A stretch of 64,000 nucleotides of DNA from Pseudomonas azotoformans. Lineage in GTDB: Bacteria > Pseudomonadota > Gammaproteobacteria > Pseudomonadales > Pseudomonadaceae. Under the pieces are notes generated by a model that saw nothing but the letters and a program-made list of their open reading frames with translations, had not been told where the DNA came from and made no database searches. The position numbers were made by a program, and so were the translations under genes. Location: contig NZ_LT629702.1 of NCBI RefSeq assembly GCF_900103345.1, positions 3,906,001 to 3,970,000 on the forward strand, read 5' to 3'. Below, in pieces: positions 47,297 to 56,920 of this stretch; position 1 is the first letter of the stretch, and every line of letters starts with the position of its first letter.

Positions 47297-49184
47297 GGGC
47301 CGTAACCTCGGTGCTTGAAGGGGGGCCGCCGTATTCGGGCTTAAGCCTGCCGTCGTCGGCCAACAGCCAGGCGTCCATCACTTGGCGCACCACGGGCGCC
47401 GCGACGCCTGAGCCGGACTCGCCGTTCTCGACCATCACTGCCACCACGATCTTCGGGTCGTCCGCCGGGGCAAAGCCGACAAACAAGGCGTGGTCGCGGT
47501 GGCGCTCCTGGACCTTGGAGCGGTCGTATTTTTCGCCCTGCTTGATCGCCACCACCTGGGCGGTACCGCTCTTGCCGGCAATGCGGTACTGCGCGCCGAT
47601 GGCCGCCTTGCGTGCGGTGCCACGGGCGCCGTGCATCACTTGCTGCATGCCGTGGTTGACCTTGGTCCAGTCGGACGGATCGCGCAGCACGATGTCGGGG
47701 ATCGGGTTTTCATCCAGAGGTTTCTCGCCCTCGATGGTCTTGGCCAGGTGTGGACGGTTCCAGATGCCTTTGTTGGCGACCAACGCCGTGGCCTGCGCCA
47801 GTTGCAGCGGCGTGGCCTGCATGTAGCCCTGACCGATACCGAGGATCAGGGTTTCGCCTGGGAACCACGCCTGGCGGCGGGTGGCGCGCTTCCACTCCCG
47901 CGATGGCATCAGGCCGGGGGATTCCTCGAACATATCCAGGGAGACTTTCTGGCCGAGACCGAACTTGCCCATATAGGCGGATAGGCGATCGATCCCGAGC
48001 TTGTGGGCCAGGTCGTAAAAATAGGTGTCGTTGGAGCGCATGATCGCGGTGTCCAGGTCGACATAGCCGTCACCGGTGCGGTTCCAGTTACGGTATTTGT
48101 GATCGTAGTTGGGCAGCATGTAATAGCCCGGGTCGAACACACGGCTGGAGGCCGTGACCACGCCTGCGTCCAGTCCGGCAATCGCCACCGCCGGCTTGAT
48201 GGTCGAACCCGGAGGATACAGGCCGCGCAACACGCGGTTGAACAGCGGGCGGTCGATGGAATCACGCAACTCGGCGTAGGCCTTGAAGCTGATCCCGGTC
48301 ACAAACAGGTTGGGGTCGAAACTCGGCTGGCTGACCATCGCCAGAACTTCGCCGGTAGTCGGGTCCAGCGCAACCACCGCGCCGCGCCGCCCGCCCAGGG
48401 CCATCTCCGCGGCTTCCTGCAGCTTGATGTCCAGGCTCAGCACGATGTCCTTGCCCGGCACCGGGTCGGTACGCTTGAGCACCCGCAGCACGCGGCCACG
48501 GGCGTTGGTCTCGACTTCCTCGTAACCCACCTGACCGTGCAACTCGGGCTCGTAGAAACGCTCGATGCCGGTCTTGCCGATATGGTGGGTGCCGCTGTAA
48601 TTCACCGGATCGAGGGTTTTCAGCTCTTTCTCGTTGATCCGCCCCATGTAGCCAACGGAGTGGGCAAAGTGCGGCCCTTGCGGGTAATGCCGCACCAACT
48701 GCGCCACCACTTCCACACCCGGCAGACGGAACTGGTTCACCGCGATCCGCGCGATCTGCTCTTCGGTCAGCTCGAACAGGATCGGCACCGGCTCGAAAGG
48801 CCGGCGCCCCTGCTTCATGCGTTTCTCGAAGATCACCCGGTCTTCCGGCGTCAGCTGCAGCACCTCGACGATCACATCGAGGATATGCTGCCAGTCGCCG
48901 GAGCGCTCGCGGGTCATGCTCAGGCTGAAGCTGGGCCGGTTGTCCGCCACCACCACGCCATTACGGTCGAAAATCAGCCCACGGGTCGGCGGGATCGGCT
49001 GCACATGCACCCGGTTGTTTTCCGACAGCGTGGAGTGATAGTCGTACTGGATCACCTGCAGGAAATACAGGCGGGCGATCAGCACACCCAACAACGCCAC
49101 CACCATGATTGCGCCAAACACCACGCGTGCGCGTACGAGACGTGCGTCTTTCTCGTGGTCCTTGATGCGGATCGGTTGGGTCAT
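47286..49184 (-). CDS. mrdA: Penicillin-binding protein 2 (elongasome transpeptidase)
   Basis: A 632-residue class B PBP that crosslinks new side-wall peptidoglycan with RodA. One N-terminal membrane helix (about 20-42) leads to the PBP dimer domain (PPTRGLIFDRNGVVVADNRP) and the transpeptidase domain with PGSTIKP (SxxK), RSNDTYFY (SxD/N motif) and GKSGTAQ (KSGT). The length is normal for PBP2. It overlaps rodA and follows rlmH closely. Confidence 0.96.
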   Translation of the reverse strand: MTQPIRIKDHEKDARLVRARVVFGAIMVVALLGVLIARLYFLQVIQYDYHSTLSENNRVHVQPIPPTRGLIFDRNGVVVADNRPSFSLSMTRERSGDWQHILDVIVEVLQLTPEDRVIFEKRMKQGRRPFEPVPILFELTEEQIARIAVNQFRLPGVEVVAQLVRHYPQGPHFAHSVGYMGRINEKELKTLDPVNYSGTHHIGKTGIERFYEPELHGQVGYEEVETNARGRVLRVLKRTDPVPGKDIVLSLDIKLQEAAEMALGGRRGAVVALDPTTGEVLAMVSQPSFDPNLFVTGISFKAYAELRDSIDRPLFNRVLRGLYPPGSTIKPAVAIAGLDAGVVTASSRVFDPGYYMLPNYDHKYRNWNRTGDGYVDLDTAIMRSNDTYFYDLAHKLGIDRLSAYMGKFGLGQKVSLDMFEESPGLMPSREWKRATRRQAWFPGETLILGIGQGYMQATPLQLAQATALVANKGIWNRPHLAKTIEGEKPLDENPIPDIVLRDPSDWTKVNHGMQQVMHGARGTARKAAIGAQYRIAGKSGTAQVVAIKQGEKYDRSKVQERHRDHALFVGFAPADDPKIVVAVMVENGESGSGVAAPVVRQVMDAWLLADDGRLKPEYGGPPSSTEVTAREE

Positions 49185-49199
49185 CGGGAGGGGCGCAGA

Positions 49200-49667
49200 T
49201 TATTTGTGGTAAGGGTGCCCGGACAGGACTGTCCAGGCGCGATACAGCTGTTCACCAATCAGGATCCTTACCAACGGGTGCGGCAGCGTCAACGCCGACA
49301 GCGACCAGCGCTGGTCCGCCCGCGCGCAGACTTCCGGCGCCAGCCCTTCGGGGCCACCGACCATGAAGTTGACCGTACGCGAGTCCAGGCGCCAGCGATC
49401 CAGCTCCACCGCCAGTTGCTCGGTGCTCCAGGGCTTGCCGTGCACTTCGAGGGTGACGATGCGCTCGTTGGGGCCGACCTTGGCCAACATGGCTTCGCCT
49501 TCCTGACGGATAAAGCGCGCCACATCGGCATTCTTGCCCCGGGTATTGAGCGGTATCTCTACCAGTTCCAGCGACAGCTCGGCGGGCAGACGCTTGGCAT
49601 ACTCGTGCCAGCCTTCTTCCACCCACTTGGGCATGCGTGAACCGACAGCAATCAGACGCAGGCGCAC
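49200..49667 (-). CDS. rlmH: 23S rRNA pseudouridine-1915 N3-methyltransferase RlmH
   Basis: A 155-residue SPOUT-class methyltransferase that acts on the 70S ribosome. [20 protein letters not shown] at the start, [26 protein letters not shown] and the trefoil-knot end [16 protein letters not shown] are diagnostic. It is nine bases downstream of rsfS, and both act on the large ribosomal subunit. Confidence 0.96.
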
Positions 49668-49676
49668 AGCCGTTCC

Positions 49677-50171
49677 TTATTCCTGGTCTTTGTTCAGCTT
49701 GTCGAAGTGCGCGTGGCCCACTTCCGGGCTGTGGTGCTTGCCATCGGCGGCACGGCTCTGCTCGGCGCCTTTCCACAGACGCTCCAGGTCGTAGAACTGG
49801 CGGGCGTTAGAGGTCATCATGTGAACGATCACATCGTCCATGTCCAGCAGCACCCAGTCGCTGTCGCCCTTGCCTTCTTCACCCAGCGGCTTCACGCCTT
49901 GGGCTTTGACGGCTTCACGGACTTTATCGAGCATCGCGCCGATCTGACGGTTCGAGGTACCGGTGGCGATGATCATGAAGTCGGTGATGCTTTGCTTGTC
50001 GCGCACGTCCAGCACCTGGATGTCCTGGGCTTTAACGTCTTCCAGGGCAGCCACCGCGACCTTTACCAGCTCTTCGCCGGCCAGTTCCGGGCCTACGTGG
50101 GCTTCAACCGGCAATGGCGCGCTTTTGAAGGTGCCTTTGCGCTTAACTTTGCTTACGTCTTTGTTCGTCAT
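49677..50171 (-). CDS. rsfS: Ribosomal silencing factor RsfS
   Basis: A 164-residue protein that binds uL14 and blocks subunit joining when nutrients are scarce. The RsfS core runs from about 35 to 140 with VLDVRDKQSITDFMIIATG, SDWVLLDMDDVIVHMM and RQFYDLERLW. N- and C-terminal extensions (about 30 and 25 residues) are charged and not conserved. It lies between nadD and rlmH in the usual order. Confidence 0.95.
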   Translation of the reverse strand: MTNKDVSKVKRKGTFKSAPLPVEAHVGPELAGEELVKVAVAALEDVKAQDIQVLDVRDKQSITDFMIIATGTSNRQIGAMLDKVREAVKAQGVKPLGEEGKGDSDWVLLDMDDVIVHMMTSNARQFYDLERLWKGAEQSRAADGKHHSPEVGHAHFDKLNKDQE

Positions 50172-50240
50172 ATAAAACTCGTTTTGCTCGTATGTTCGGG
50201 CGCTTGCTGCACGAATTTTCGTGCGTTCAAGCGCGCCTTT

Positions 50241-50885
50241 TCAGTTCGACGCACGGTAAAGCCCGTGCGCATCGATGTAGGCCAGGACCGCGTCAGGCAC
50301 CAGGAAACGTACCGACTTCCCGCTGGCCAGCAGTTGACGGATCTGGGTGGCGGACACCGCAAGCGGGGTCTGCCAGACGAATGCAATATTCCCGTTCGGC
50401 CCGGTCAGGGCCAAGGGGTCACTTACCGACCGCGCGGCCAGCAGGTTGCGCAAGGCATCCGGCGGTTCGCTGTCGGCATCCGGGCGTTGCAGAACCAGGA
50501 TGTGGCAATGCTGGAGGAGTTCCTCCCAGCGATGCCAAGAGGGCAGGCCGCAAAAAGCGTCCCAGCCCAGAAGCAAAAACAACTGGTCATCCGCGGCCAA
50601 CTCGGCACGTATCAGTTCCAGAGTGTCAACAGTGTAGGACGGTTTATCGCGCTTGAGTTCGCGGTCGTCCACCACCAGCGGCGTTATGCCTTCCACCGCC
50701 AGGCGCACCATCTCAAGGCGTTGCTGCGGCGACACCTGAGGCGTATCGCGATGGGGCGGGCGCGCGTTGGGCATCACGCGCAGCTCGTCCAGCGCGAGGG
50801 CATCCGCGACTTCCAGGGCACTGCGCAAATGGCCGATGTGCACGGGGTCGAAGGTACCGCCGAGCAGCCCGATGCGTTTACCCAT
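50241..50885 (-). CDS. nadD: Nicotinate-nucleotide adenylyltransferase NadD
   Basis: A 214-residue enzyme that makes nicotinate adenine dinucleotide in NAD synthesis. The nucleotidyltransferase signature [15 protein letters not shown] is at the N-terminus. [36 protein letters not shown] and the ISATxIR-like [17 protein letters not shown] follow. The ATG at 50885 overlaps the proA stop (TGATG). Confidence 0.95.
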   Translation of the reverse strand: MGKRIGLLGGTFDPVHIGHLRSALEVADALALDELRVMPNARPPHRDTPQVSPQQRLEMVRLAVEGITPLVVDDRELKRDKPSYTVDTLELIRAELAADDQLFLLLGWDAFCGLPSWHRWEELLQHCHILVLQRPDADSEPPDALRNLLAARSVSDPLALTGPNGNIAFVWQTPLAVSATQIRQLLASGKSVRFLVPDAVLAYIDAHGLYRASN

Positions 50886-52150
50886 CAAGTGCGCACATGA
50901 CCGTCGCCGAACACCACGTACTTCTCGCTGGTCAGGCCTTCCAGCCCGACCGGGCCGCGGGCGTGGAGCTTGTCGGTGGAAATCCCGATCTCCGCGCCCA
51001 GGCCGTATTCGAAGCCGTCGGCAAAGCGCGTCGAGGCGTTGATCATCACCGAAGCGGAATCCACTTCGTTGAGGAAGCGCCGCGCATCGCTGAAATGCTC
51101 GGAGACGATGGCATCGGTGTGCTTGGAACCGTAGGTGTTGATGTGTTCGATAGCCTCGTCGAGGTCATCGACGATCTTGATCGACAGGATCGGCGCGGTG
51201 TATTCGGTGTACCAGTCCAGCTCGGTCGCCTCGATCACGTCCGCGCCCAGCAGCGCACGGGTGCGCTCGCAACCGCGCAATTCAACGCCCTTGTCGCGGT
51301 AGATGGCAGCCAGCGGCGGCAGCACGCGCTCGGCAATGCCGACGTGCACCAGCAGGGTTTCCATGGTGTTGCACGGGGCGTAGCGGTGGGTCTTGGCGTT
51401 GTCGGCGATGCGGATCGCCTTGTCGATGTCGGCGGCGATGTCGATGTACACGTGGCACACGCCGTCCAGGTGCTTGATCACAGGCACCTTGGCATCGCGG
51501 CTGACGCGTTCGATCAGGCTCTTGCCACCGCGCGGAACGATCACGTCGACGAATTCCGGCATGGTGATCAGCGCGCCCACGGCGGCGCGGTCGGTGGTTT
51601 CCACCACTTGCACCACTTCGGCGGGCAACTCGGCCACGGCCAGGCCCTGCTGGATGCAGGCCGCGATGGCACGGTTGGAATTGATCGCCTCGGAGCCGCC
51701 GCGCAGGATGGTGGCGTTGCCGGACTTGAGGCACAGGCTCGCGGCGTCGATGGTCACGTTCGGACGCGACTCATAAATGATGCCGATCACGCCCAGGGGC
51801 ACGCGCATCTTGCCGACCTGGATGCCGGACGGCAGGTAACGCATGTCGCGGATTTCACCGATGGGGTCAGGCAGCTTGGCCACCTGACGCAGGCCTTCGA
51901 TCATGTCGTCGATACGTGTCGGGGTCAGGGCCAGGCGGTCCAGCAGGGCCGGCTCCAGGCCATTGGCGCGGCCGTTGGCCAGGTCCAGTTCGTTGGCGGC
52001 GCTGAGCTCGGAGCGCGAAGCATCCAGAGCATCGGCGGCGGCCAGCAGGGCACGGTTCTTCTGCGCGGTGCTCGCACGGGCGATCAACCGCGAGGCCTGA
52101 CGGGCAGCGCGACCCAGGCGGGTCATGTAGTCAAGAACGGACTCAGTCAT
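50885..52150 (-). CDS. proA: Gamma-glutamyl phosphate reductase ProA
   Basis: A 421-residue aldehyde-dehydrogenase-fold enzyme for the second step of proline synthesis. The catalytic cysteine is in [11 protein letters not shown]; other signatures are [20 protein letters not shown] and [15 protein letters not shown]. The end is the typical [20 protein letters not shown]. It is the first gene of the minus-strand block that runs down to lipA. The 135 bases before it separate it from the divergent mpg gene. Confidence 0.96.
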   Translation of the reverse strand: MTESVLDYMTRLGRAARQASRLIARASTAQKNRALLAAADALDASRSELSAANELDLANGRANGLEPALLDRLALTPTRIDDMIEGLRQVAKLPDPIGEIRDMRYLPSGIQVGKMRVPLGVIGIIYESRPNVTIDAASLCLKSGNATILRGGSEAINSNRAIAACIQQGLAVAELPAEVVQVVETTDRAAVGALITMPEFVDVIVPRGGKSLIERVSRDAKVPVIKHLDGVCHVYIDIAADIDKAIRIADNAKTHRYAPCNTMETLLVHVGIAERVLPPLAAIYRDKGVELRGCERTRALLGADVIEATELDWYTEYTAPILSIKIVDDLDEAIEHINTYGSKHTDAIVSEHFSDARRFLNEVDSASVMINASTRFADGFEYGLGAEIGISTDKLHARGPVGLEGLTSEKYVVFGDGHVRT

Positions 52151-52285
52151 GGTCAGGGAGTCTTGGCAGGGAGGAAAGCGGCAGATTATAGCTGTGACGC
52201 CGCCCGACTGACAGCGGTGAGGGGCGGATGGTCGAAATGAACTGTAAAAACCTGGGGTTCAGCAGTAATTAAGGCGGGAGTTGTT

Positions 52286-53008
52286 ATGATTCCGTCACAT
52301 TTTGCCGTATTTACCCTGACCGCCATGCCCAGTTCATCGCCCCGACTCCCCGCCAGCGCCCTGCCCGACTGCTTCTTCGACCGTGACGCGCAAACACTTG
52401 CGCGGGAACTGCTCGGAAAAGTCATCCGCCATCGCGTCGGCGAAACCTGGCTTTCGGCGCGAATTATCGAAACCGAAGCTTATTACGTGGCGGAAAAAGG
52501 CAGTCACGCCTCATTGGGCTACACAGAAAAGCGTAAGGCTTTGTTTCTGGATGGCGGGCATATCTACATGTACTACGCCCGCGGTGGCGATTCGCTGAAC
52601 TTCAGCGCCCATGGGCCAGGCAATGCCGTGTTGATCAAATCAGCCTATCCATGGGTCGATGAATTATCCGGCCCGGCGAGCCTGGCGCAGATGTTGTTGA
52701 ATAACCCGAACCCCGACGGCAGCCCCCGCGCCTCGCAAAAGCTGTGCGCCGGCCAGACCCTGCTGTGCAAAGCCCTGGGGCTGAAAGTTCCGATGTGGGA
52801 CGCCAAGCGCTTCGATCAGGAACGGCTCTACGTGGAGGATGTGGGGCAGACCCCGGCCCAGATCATCCAGACCACCCGCCTGGGTATCCCCAGCGGACGT
52901 GATGAACACCTGATGTACCGCTTCGTCGATGCTGGTTATGCGCCTTATTGCACGCGGAACCCGCTGCGCCGGGGCCAGGTCGAAGGCCGGGATTATTTAT
53001 GGGTTTGA
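52286..53008 (+). CDS. DNA-3-methyladenine glycosylase (AAG/MPG type)
   Basis: A 240-residue alkyladenine glycosylase that removes 3-methyladenine and hypoxanthine from DNA. The catalytic and intercalating region reads ARIIETEAYYVAEKGSHASL, followed by GGHIYMYYARGGDSLNF and TPAQIIQTTRLGIP. The ATG at 52286 has GGGAG at good spacing; the family-typical start at 52325 (227 residues) has no ribosome site, so the first 13 residues are uncertain. It is divergent from proA. Its activity complements alkylation repair, as the AidB-like protein may. Confidence 0.9.
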   Translation: MIPSHFAVFTLTAMPSSSPRLPASALPDCFFDRDAQTLARELLGKVIRHRVGETWLSARIIETEAYYVAEKGSHASLGYTEKRKALFLDGGHIYMYYARGGDSLNFSAHGPGNAVLIKSAYPWVDELSGPASLAQMLLNNPNPDGSPRASQKLCAGQTLLCKALGLKVPMWDAKRFDQERLYVEDVGQTPAQIIQTTRLGIPSGRDEHLMYRFVDAGYAPYCTRNPLRRGQVEGRDYLWV

Positions 53009-53048
53009 GCCAATGGAACATTGAAGTCTGCATTGACGCAGAACCAAT

Positions 53049-53135
53049 GTGGGAGCGGGCTTGCTCGCGAATGCGGTGTGTCAGTCAATGCATGCATTGC
53101 TGACACACCGCATTCGCGAGCAAGCCCGCTCCCAC
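53049..53135. repeat. REPIN, family B, CCCAC ends outward
   Basis: GTGGGAGCGGGCTTGCTCGC and inverted copy. The central part also pairs (GAATGCGGTGTGTCAG with CTGACACACCGCATTC), so the whole element folds as one long cruciform-like hairpin. Confidence 0.92.
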
Positions 53136-53186
53136 AGTTGATCTTCACTGTCTCAAGTTATGTATTTCAATAATGGAGTTGAGTGT

Positions 53187-54503
53187 ATGGGCCAATGGCT
53201 CGATAGCATTACCGGCTGGTTGACCCTGAACCCCGAATGGCTGGCGGTCGCGGTGTTTATTGTCGCCTGTGTGGAATGCCTGGCCATCGCCGGGCTGATC
53301 GTGCCAGGCACGGTATTGTTGTTTGCCATTGCCGCCCTCGCCGGCAGCGGCGCGCTGTCACTGAGCGAAACCCTGTTGCTGGGTTTCCTCGGCGGCTTGC
53401 TGGGCGACGGGGTTTCCTACTACCTGGGGCGACATTTCCATCAGAACATCCGGCGTTTGCCCGGCTTGCGTCATCACCCTGAGTGGATGAACGGCGCCGA
53501 AACCTACTTCCACAAGTACGGCATTGCCAGCCTGCTGGTCGGGCGCTTCATCGGCCCCCTGCGGCCCATGTTGCCGATGGTGGCCGGGATGTGCGACATG
53601 CCCTTCCCGCGCTTCGCGGCGGTGAGCATCGTGGCGGCGGCGGGCTGGTCGGTGGCGTACCTGCTGCCAGGCTGGGCAACCGGCGCGGCGTTCCGCCTGC
53701 CATTGCCGGAGGGTTTCTGGCCTGAAGCGGGGGTGGTAGCCGCCTGTATCGCGGTGGTGGTGGGCCTGAGCTTGAACAGCAGCCTGCGCGGCCATCGTCG
53801 TGCCACCCTATGGATCGGTTGCGCCAGCCTGACGATGTTGATCGCCTTGTTTATCGGCTACCCCCATCTCAACGATTTTGACCAGGGCCTGAGCGCCCTG
53901 GTGCAGGAACACCGCAGCCCCTGGCTGGACGAAGTAATGGTGCGCATCACCCAACTGGGCGAGTTCAAGAAGATGTTCGTCGCCAGTGCCGTGTTTACCG
54001 GCTTGCTGCTAGTGGCTCGGCAATGGCGCCATGCGCTGTTTGTCGGCGCGACTCTCGCCGGGGCGGCTGTAATCAACACCGGAACCAAGCTGTTTTTTGC
54101 CCGTGGCCGCCCGGAAATCCTCACAGACCCGCTGACCAGTTTCAGTATGCCCAGCGGCCATGCATCCGGCGCATTTGCGTTCTTCCTGGCCCTGGCGGTC
54201 CTGGCCGGGCGCGGGCAACCCATCCGGTTGCGCCTGACCTGGATGCTGCTGGGCTGTATTCCCGCCGCGTTCATCGCGTTGTCGCGGGTCTACCTCGGCG
54301 CGCATTGGCCCACGGACATCCTGGCCGGCACGCTGCTGGCGATGACGGTGTGTGCGTTCAGCCTGGGTGTCAGCCAGTACCGCAGCCCACTGCCGGCCAT
54401 GCCGCAAAAAGCCTGGTGGCTGTTGCTGCCGGCGTTGGTGGCGGTGCTCAGCTTTATCGCCCTCACCGGCACGCCCCACGCCCTGCTGCGTTATGCCTAT
54501 TGA
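53187..54503 (+). CDS. DedA-PAP2 fusion membrane protein
   Basis: A 438-residue inner-membrane protein made of two units. Residues 1-200 are DedA-like (CVECLAIAGLIVPGTVLLF, then GRFIGPLRPMLPMVAGMCD). Residues 220-430 are a PAP2 phosphatase with FARGRPEI, PSGHASGAFAF and SRVYLGAHWPTDILAG, the three phosphatase motifs with their histidines. DedA proteins flip undecaprenyl phosphate, and PAP2 enzymes can make it from the pyrophosphate, so the fusion fits carrier-lipid recycling; this is inference. The start at 53187 has GGAG upstream. Its 3' end overlaps the LonN gene by seven bases. Confidence 0.9.
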   Translation: MGQWLDSITGWLTLNPEWLAVAVFIVACVECLAIAGLIVPGTVLLFAIAALAGSGALSLSETLLLGFLGGLLGDGVSYYLGRHFHQNIRRLPGLRHHPEWMNGAETYFHKYGIASLLVGRFIGPLRPMLPMVAGMCDMPFPRFAAVSIVAAAGWSVAYLLPGWATGAAFRLPLPEGFWPEAGVVAACIAVVVGLSLNSSLRGHRRATLWIGCASLTMLIALFIGYPHLNDFDQGLSALVQEHRSPWLDEVMVRITQLGEFKKMFVASAVFTGLLLVARQWRHALFVGATLAGAAVINTGTKLFFARGRPEILTDPLTSFSMPSGHASGAFAFFLALAVLAGRGQPIRLRLTWMLLGCIPAAFIALSRVYLGAHWPTDILAGTLLAMTVCAFSLGVSQYRSPLPAMPQKAWWLLLPALVAVLSFIALTGTPHALLRYAY

Positions 54504-55090
54504 GTGAACAGCTCGCCCTGCAACTCATCGAGCAGCATCTGGATCGCATCCAGGCGCTGCTGCGGATCATCGAGTTGCAACAGGTCGATCTTGTCGGCCT
54601 CGGTGAAGGGCAGCAGATACGCCAGCTGATTGCCCAAGGCTTGCTGCCCGTCGGCGTGGGCGTCCATGTCCAGCGAGGCCACCATCGGGTGCTCGGCCAA
54701 GGCCTGGAGTAACGCCAGCAGGTCAGCGTCCTCTTCTTCCAGCGGTTGGTCCGGCAGTTCTTCGAGCCACTGCACGTCGGCCACCAGCAGTTGGTCTTTC
54801 TGCACGCCGGCGTCGCGCACCCGGAACCGGCGACCACCTTCGACACGAATCCCCAGCAGGCCATTGTCCTGCTGCTTGAAGTCGCGGATCAGTGCCTCGC
54901 ACCCAATCAACGCGTAACCGTCCGGGGCCAGGCCCACTTCCTTGCCGTCGAGGATGCACACCACGCCGAAGCTTTCGCCCTTTTTCATGCAGCGGGCAAT
55001 CATGTCCAGGTAGCGCGCCTCGAACAGTTGCAGGTCGAGAGTGCAGCCTGGGAACAGCACGGTATTGAGCGGGAACAGCGCCAGACTCAT
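54497..55090 (-). CDS. Lon N-terminal-domain protein (LonN-like substrate-binding domain only)
   Basis: A 197-residue protein with only the N-terminal substrate-binding domain of Lon protease: MSLALFPLNTVLFPGCTLDL, QLFEARYLDMIARCMKKGE and FGVVCILDGKEVG. There is no ATPase or protease domain. Such stand-alone proteins are common in proteobacteria; some may present or protect substrates, but none of this is shown for the family in general. It lies just upstream of, and convergent with, the DedA-PAP2 gene. Confidence 0.88.
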   Translation of the reverse strand: MSLALFPLNTVLFPGCTLDLQLFEARYLDMIARCMKKGESFGVVCILDGKEVGLAPDGYALIGCEALIRDFKQQDNGLLGIRVEGGRRFRVRDAGVQKDQLLVADVQWLEELPDQPLEEEDADLLALLQALAEHPMVASLDMDAHADGQQALGNQLAYLLPFTEADKIDLLQLDDPQQRLDAIQMLLDELQGELFTQ

Positions 55091-55111
55091 AAAGGTTTCC
55101 TTAAACCCGGT

Positions 55112-55828
55112 TTAAACGATCACCGACACAGCCAGCGGCAGGAACACTGCCGTGGCCACGCCCATCAGACTCATGGCCAGCGCCGCAAAGGCGCCGCACT
55201 CTTCGCTTTCCTGCAACGCCACCGAGGTGCCGACCGCGTGGGCGGTCATGCCCAGGGCCATGCCTCGCGCCTCAGGGCTGTGCACGCCGAGCCGCGACAG
55301 GTAGGCCGGGCCGATCATCGCGCCGATCACCCCGGTGATCAGCACAAACACCGCCGCCAATGCCGCCACACCGCCGATCTGCTCGGCCACCAGCATGGCG
55401 ATCGGTGAGGTCACCGACTTGGGCGCCATGGTCATCAACATCCTATGTTCGGCGCCAAACCACCAGCCCAGCAGTACGCAAAGGCCGGTGGCCAACACCC
55501 CGCCTATCACCAGCGTAGTAAAAATCGGCCAGAACAATTGGCGAATACGCCGCAGGTTCAAATAGAGCGGCACCGCCAGGGCCACCGTCGCCGGGCCCAG
55601 CAGGATGCCCATGATCTCGGTGCTCTTGCGGTACTCGGCGTAGCTCAGGCCACAGCTGATCAGCACGCCGATCACCAGTAGCATGGACACCAGTACCGGT
55701 TGCAGGAAGATCCAGCGGGTTTTCTCGAAACCGGCCAGTACCAGTTGATAGGCACCGAGGGTGATGCCAATGCCGAACAACGGGTGATGGATCACCGCCA
55801 TCCAGGCGCCCTGCCAGTCGACGGTCAT
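55112..55828 (-). CDS. LrgB/CidB-family membrane protein
   Basis: A 238-residue polytopic membrane protein with about seven helices. The family blocks WAVI-like MAVIHHPLFGIGITLGAYQL, GPATVALAVPLYLNLRRIRQ, SVTSPIAMLVAEQIGG and GMALGMTAHAVGTSVALQE are present. Its ATG overlaps the stop of the LrgA-like gene (ATGA), so the pair is made together. In other bacteria the pair influences murein hydrolase export, autolysis and pyruvate transport. Confidence 0.92.
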   Translation of the reverse strand: MTVDWQGAWMAVIHHPLFGIGITLGAYQLVLAGFEKTRWIFLQPVLVSMLLVIGVLISCGLSYAEYRKSTEIMGILLGPATVALAVPLYLNLRRIRQLFWPIFTTLVIGGVLATGLCVLLGWWFGAEHRMLMTMAPKSVTSPIAMLVAEQIGGVAALAAVFVLITGVIGAMIGPAYLSRLGVHSPEARGMALGMTAHAVGTSVALQESEECGAFAALAMSLMGVATAVFLPLAVSVIV

Positions 55829-56178
55829 TGGTCCTTCTCCTTGCGCTTGACCATCTGCTGCATCAACACGCCGACAAAGCCCATGGCAATCACCAGCGAT
55901 AACACCAGCGCGCCGACGATGGCCCAGAAGTCCGCAGCGATGTCCTTGGCGTAAACCATCACGCCCACCGCCGGCGGCACCAGCAGCAACGGCAGGTAAC
56001 GCAAAAGGCTGCTGGCGGCCAGGCTCAATGGCTCGCCGACTTCGCCGCGCCAGACCAGAAAGCCCAGCATCAGCAGCAGCCCGATGATCGGCCCCGGCAG
56101 CACCGGCACCAGCAAATGATTGATCGCGGTGCCGATCAGTTGAAACAGCACCAGCCAGGTCAGGCCCCGTAACAGCAT
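55825..56178 (-). CDS. CidA/LrgA-family holin-like protein
   Basis: A 117-residue membrane protein with four helices: LVLFQLIGTAINHLLVPVLP, GPIIGLLLMLGFLVWRG, LLLVPPAVGVMVYAKDI and a terminal helix. GPIIG and PPAVGVM are the family hallmarks. The ATG at 56178 has GGGGAAG upstream; the much longer frame to 56334 is not family-like. It is coupled to the LrgB-like gene and would be its partner. Confidence 0.9.
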   Translation of the reverse strand: MLLRGLTWLVLFQLIGTAINHLLVPVLPGPIIGLLLMLGFLVWRGEVGEPLSLAASSLLRYLPLLLVPPAVGVMVYAKDIAADFWAIVGALVLSLVIAMGFVGVLMQQMVKRKEKDQ

Positions 56179-56359
56179 CCGTTCTTCCCCCTCGAAACTC
56201 GCCCGCATTATAAGCATGCCCGCCCTATGCATCGGCATTCGCCAAAAGCATGGTGGGTTGACCGGGCCGATTGGCCATGATGATCTACATTGGTTCTCTG
56301 TAGCCCATAAAAAACACGCCCTGCAGGGCGGCAAAAATGATGAACCAAGGAGAGACGCA

Positions 56360-56815
56360 ATGCCCTATGTACCCGTAGCGCAGCTCAAAGACTATGTCGG
56401 CAAGGAACTGGGACGTTCCGAATGGCTCACCATCGACCAGGCGCGCATCAACCTGTTCGCCGAGGCCACGGGCGATCATCAGTTCATCCATGTCGACCCG
56501 GTCAAGGCCGCGCAAACCCCGTTCGGCAGCACCATTGCCCACGGTTTCCTGTCGTTGTCACTGATGCCCAAGCTGATGGAAGACATCCTGATCATGCCCG
56601 AAGGCCTGAAGATGGCGGTCAACTATGGGCTGGACAGCGTGCGCTTCATCCAGCCGGTGAAGGTCAATTCCAAGGTGCGCCTGAACGTGACCCTGACCGA
56701 TGTCACCGAGAAAAAGCCAGGCCAGTGGCTGTTCAAAGCCACCGCCACCCTGGAAATCGAAGGCCAGGAAAAACCGGCTTACATTGCCGAGTCGTTGTCC
56801 CTCTGCTTCGTGTAA
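56360..56815 (+). CDS. MaoC-family dehydratase
   Basis: A 151-residue single-domain hot-dog hydratase. The active-site aspartate and histidine are in TGDHQFIHVDPVKA, and FGSTIAHGFLSLSLMP completes the (R)-hydratase signature. It resembles PhaJ-like or NodN-type enzymes that hydrate enoyl-CoA; the natural substrate is not clear. AAGGAG precedes the start. It is divergent from the LrgA-like gene, about 180 bases apart. Confidence 0.9.
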   Translation: MPYVPVAQLKDYVGKELGRSEWLTIDQARINLFAEATGDHQFIHVDPVKAAQTPFGSTIAHGFLSLSLMPKLMEDILIMPEGLKMAVNYGLDSVRFIQPVKVNSKVRLNVTLTDVTEKKPGQWLFKATATLEIEGQEKPAYIAESLSLCFV

Positions 56816-56920
56816 GACCGCGCCTGTGGTGAGGAAATAAACCTCACCACAGGGTATGTAAATTTATGTATGAAACTCGCAGCTGCGGCATACTCGGCGC
56901 TCAATTATCCGGATCCCGCT

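Noticed and set aside
48003..49640. 545-residue plus-strand open frame opposite mrdA and rlmH
   Set aside because: Shadow of two certain genes; H/Q/R-rich translation without motifs.
53049..53135. Strong long hairpin as an intrinsic terminator or attachment site
   Set aside because: It is a family B REPIN with the same sequence as those at 27791, 37821 and 40630, and there is no T run.
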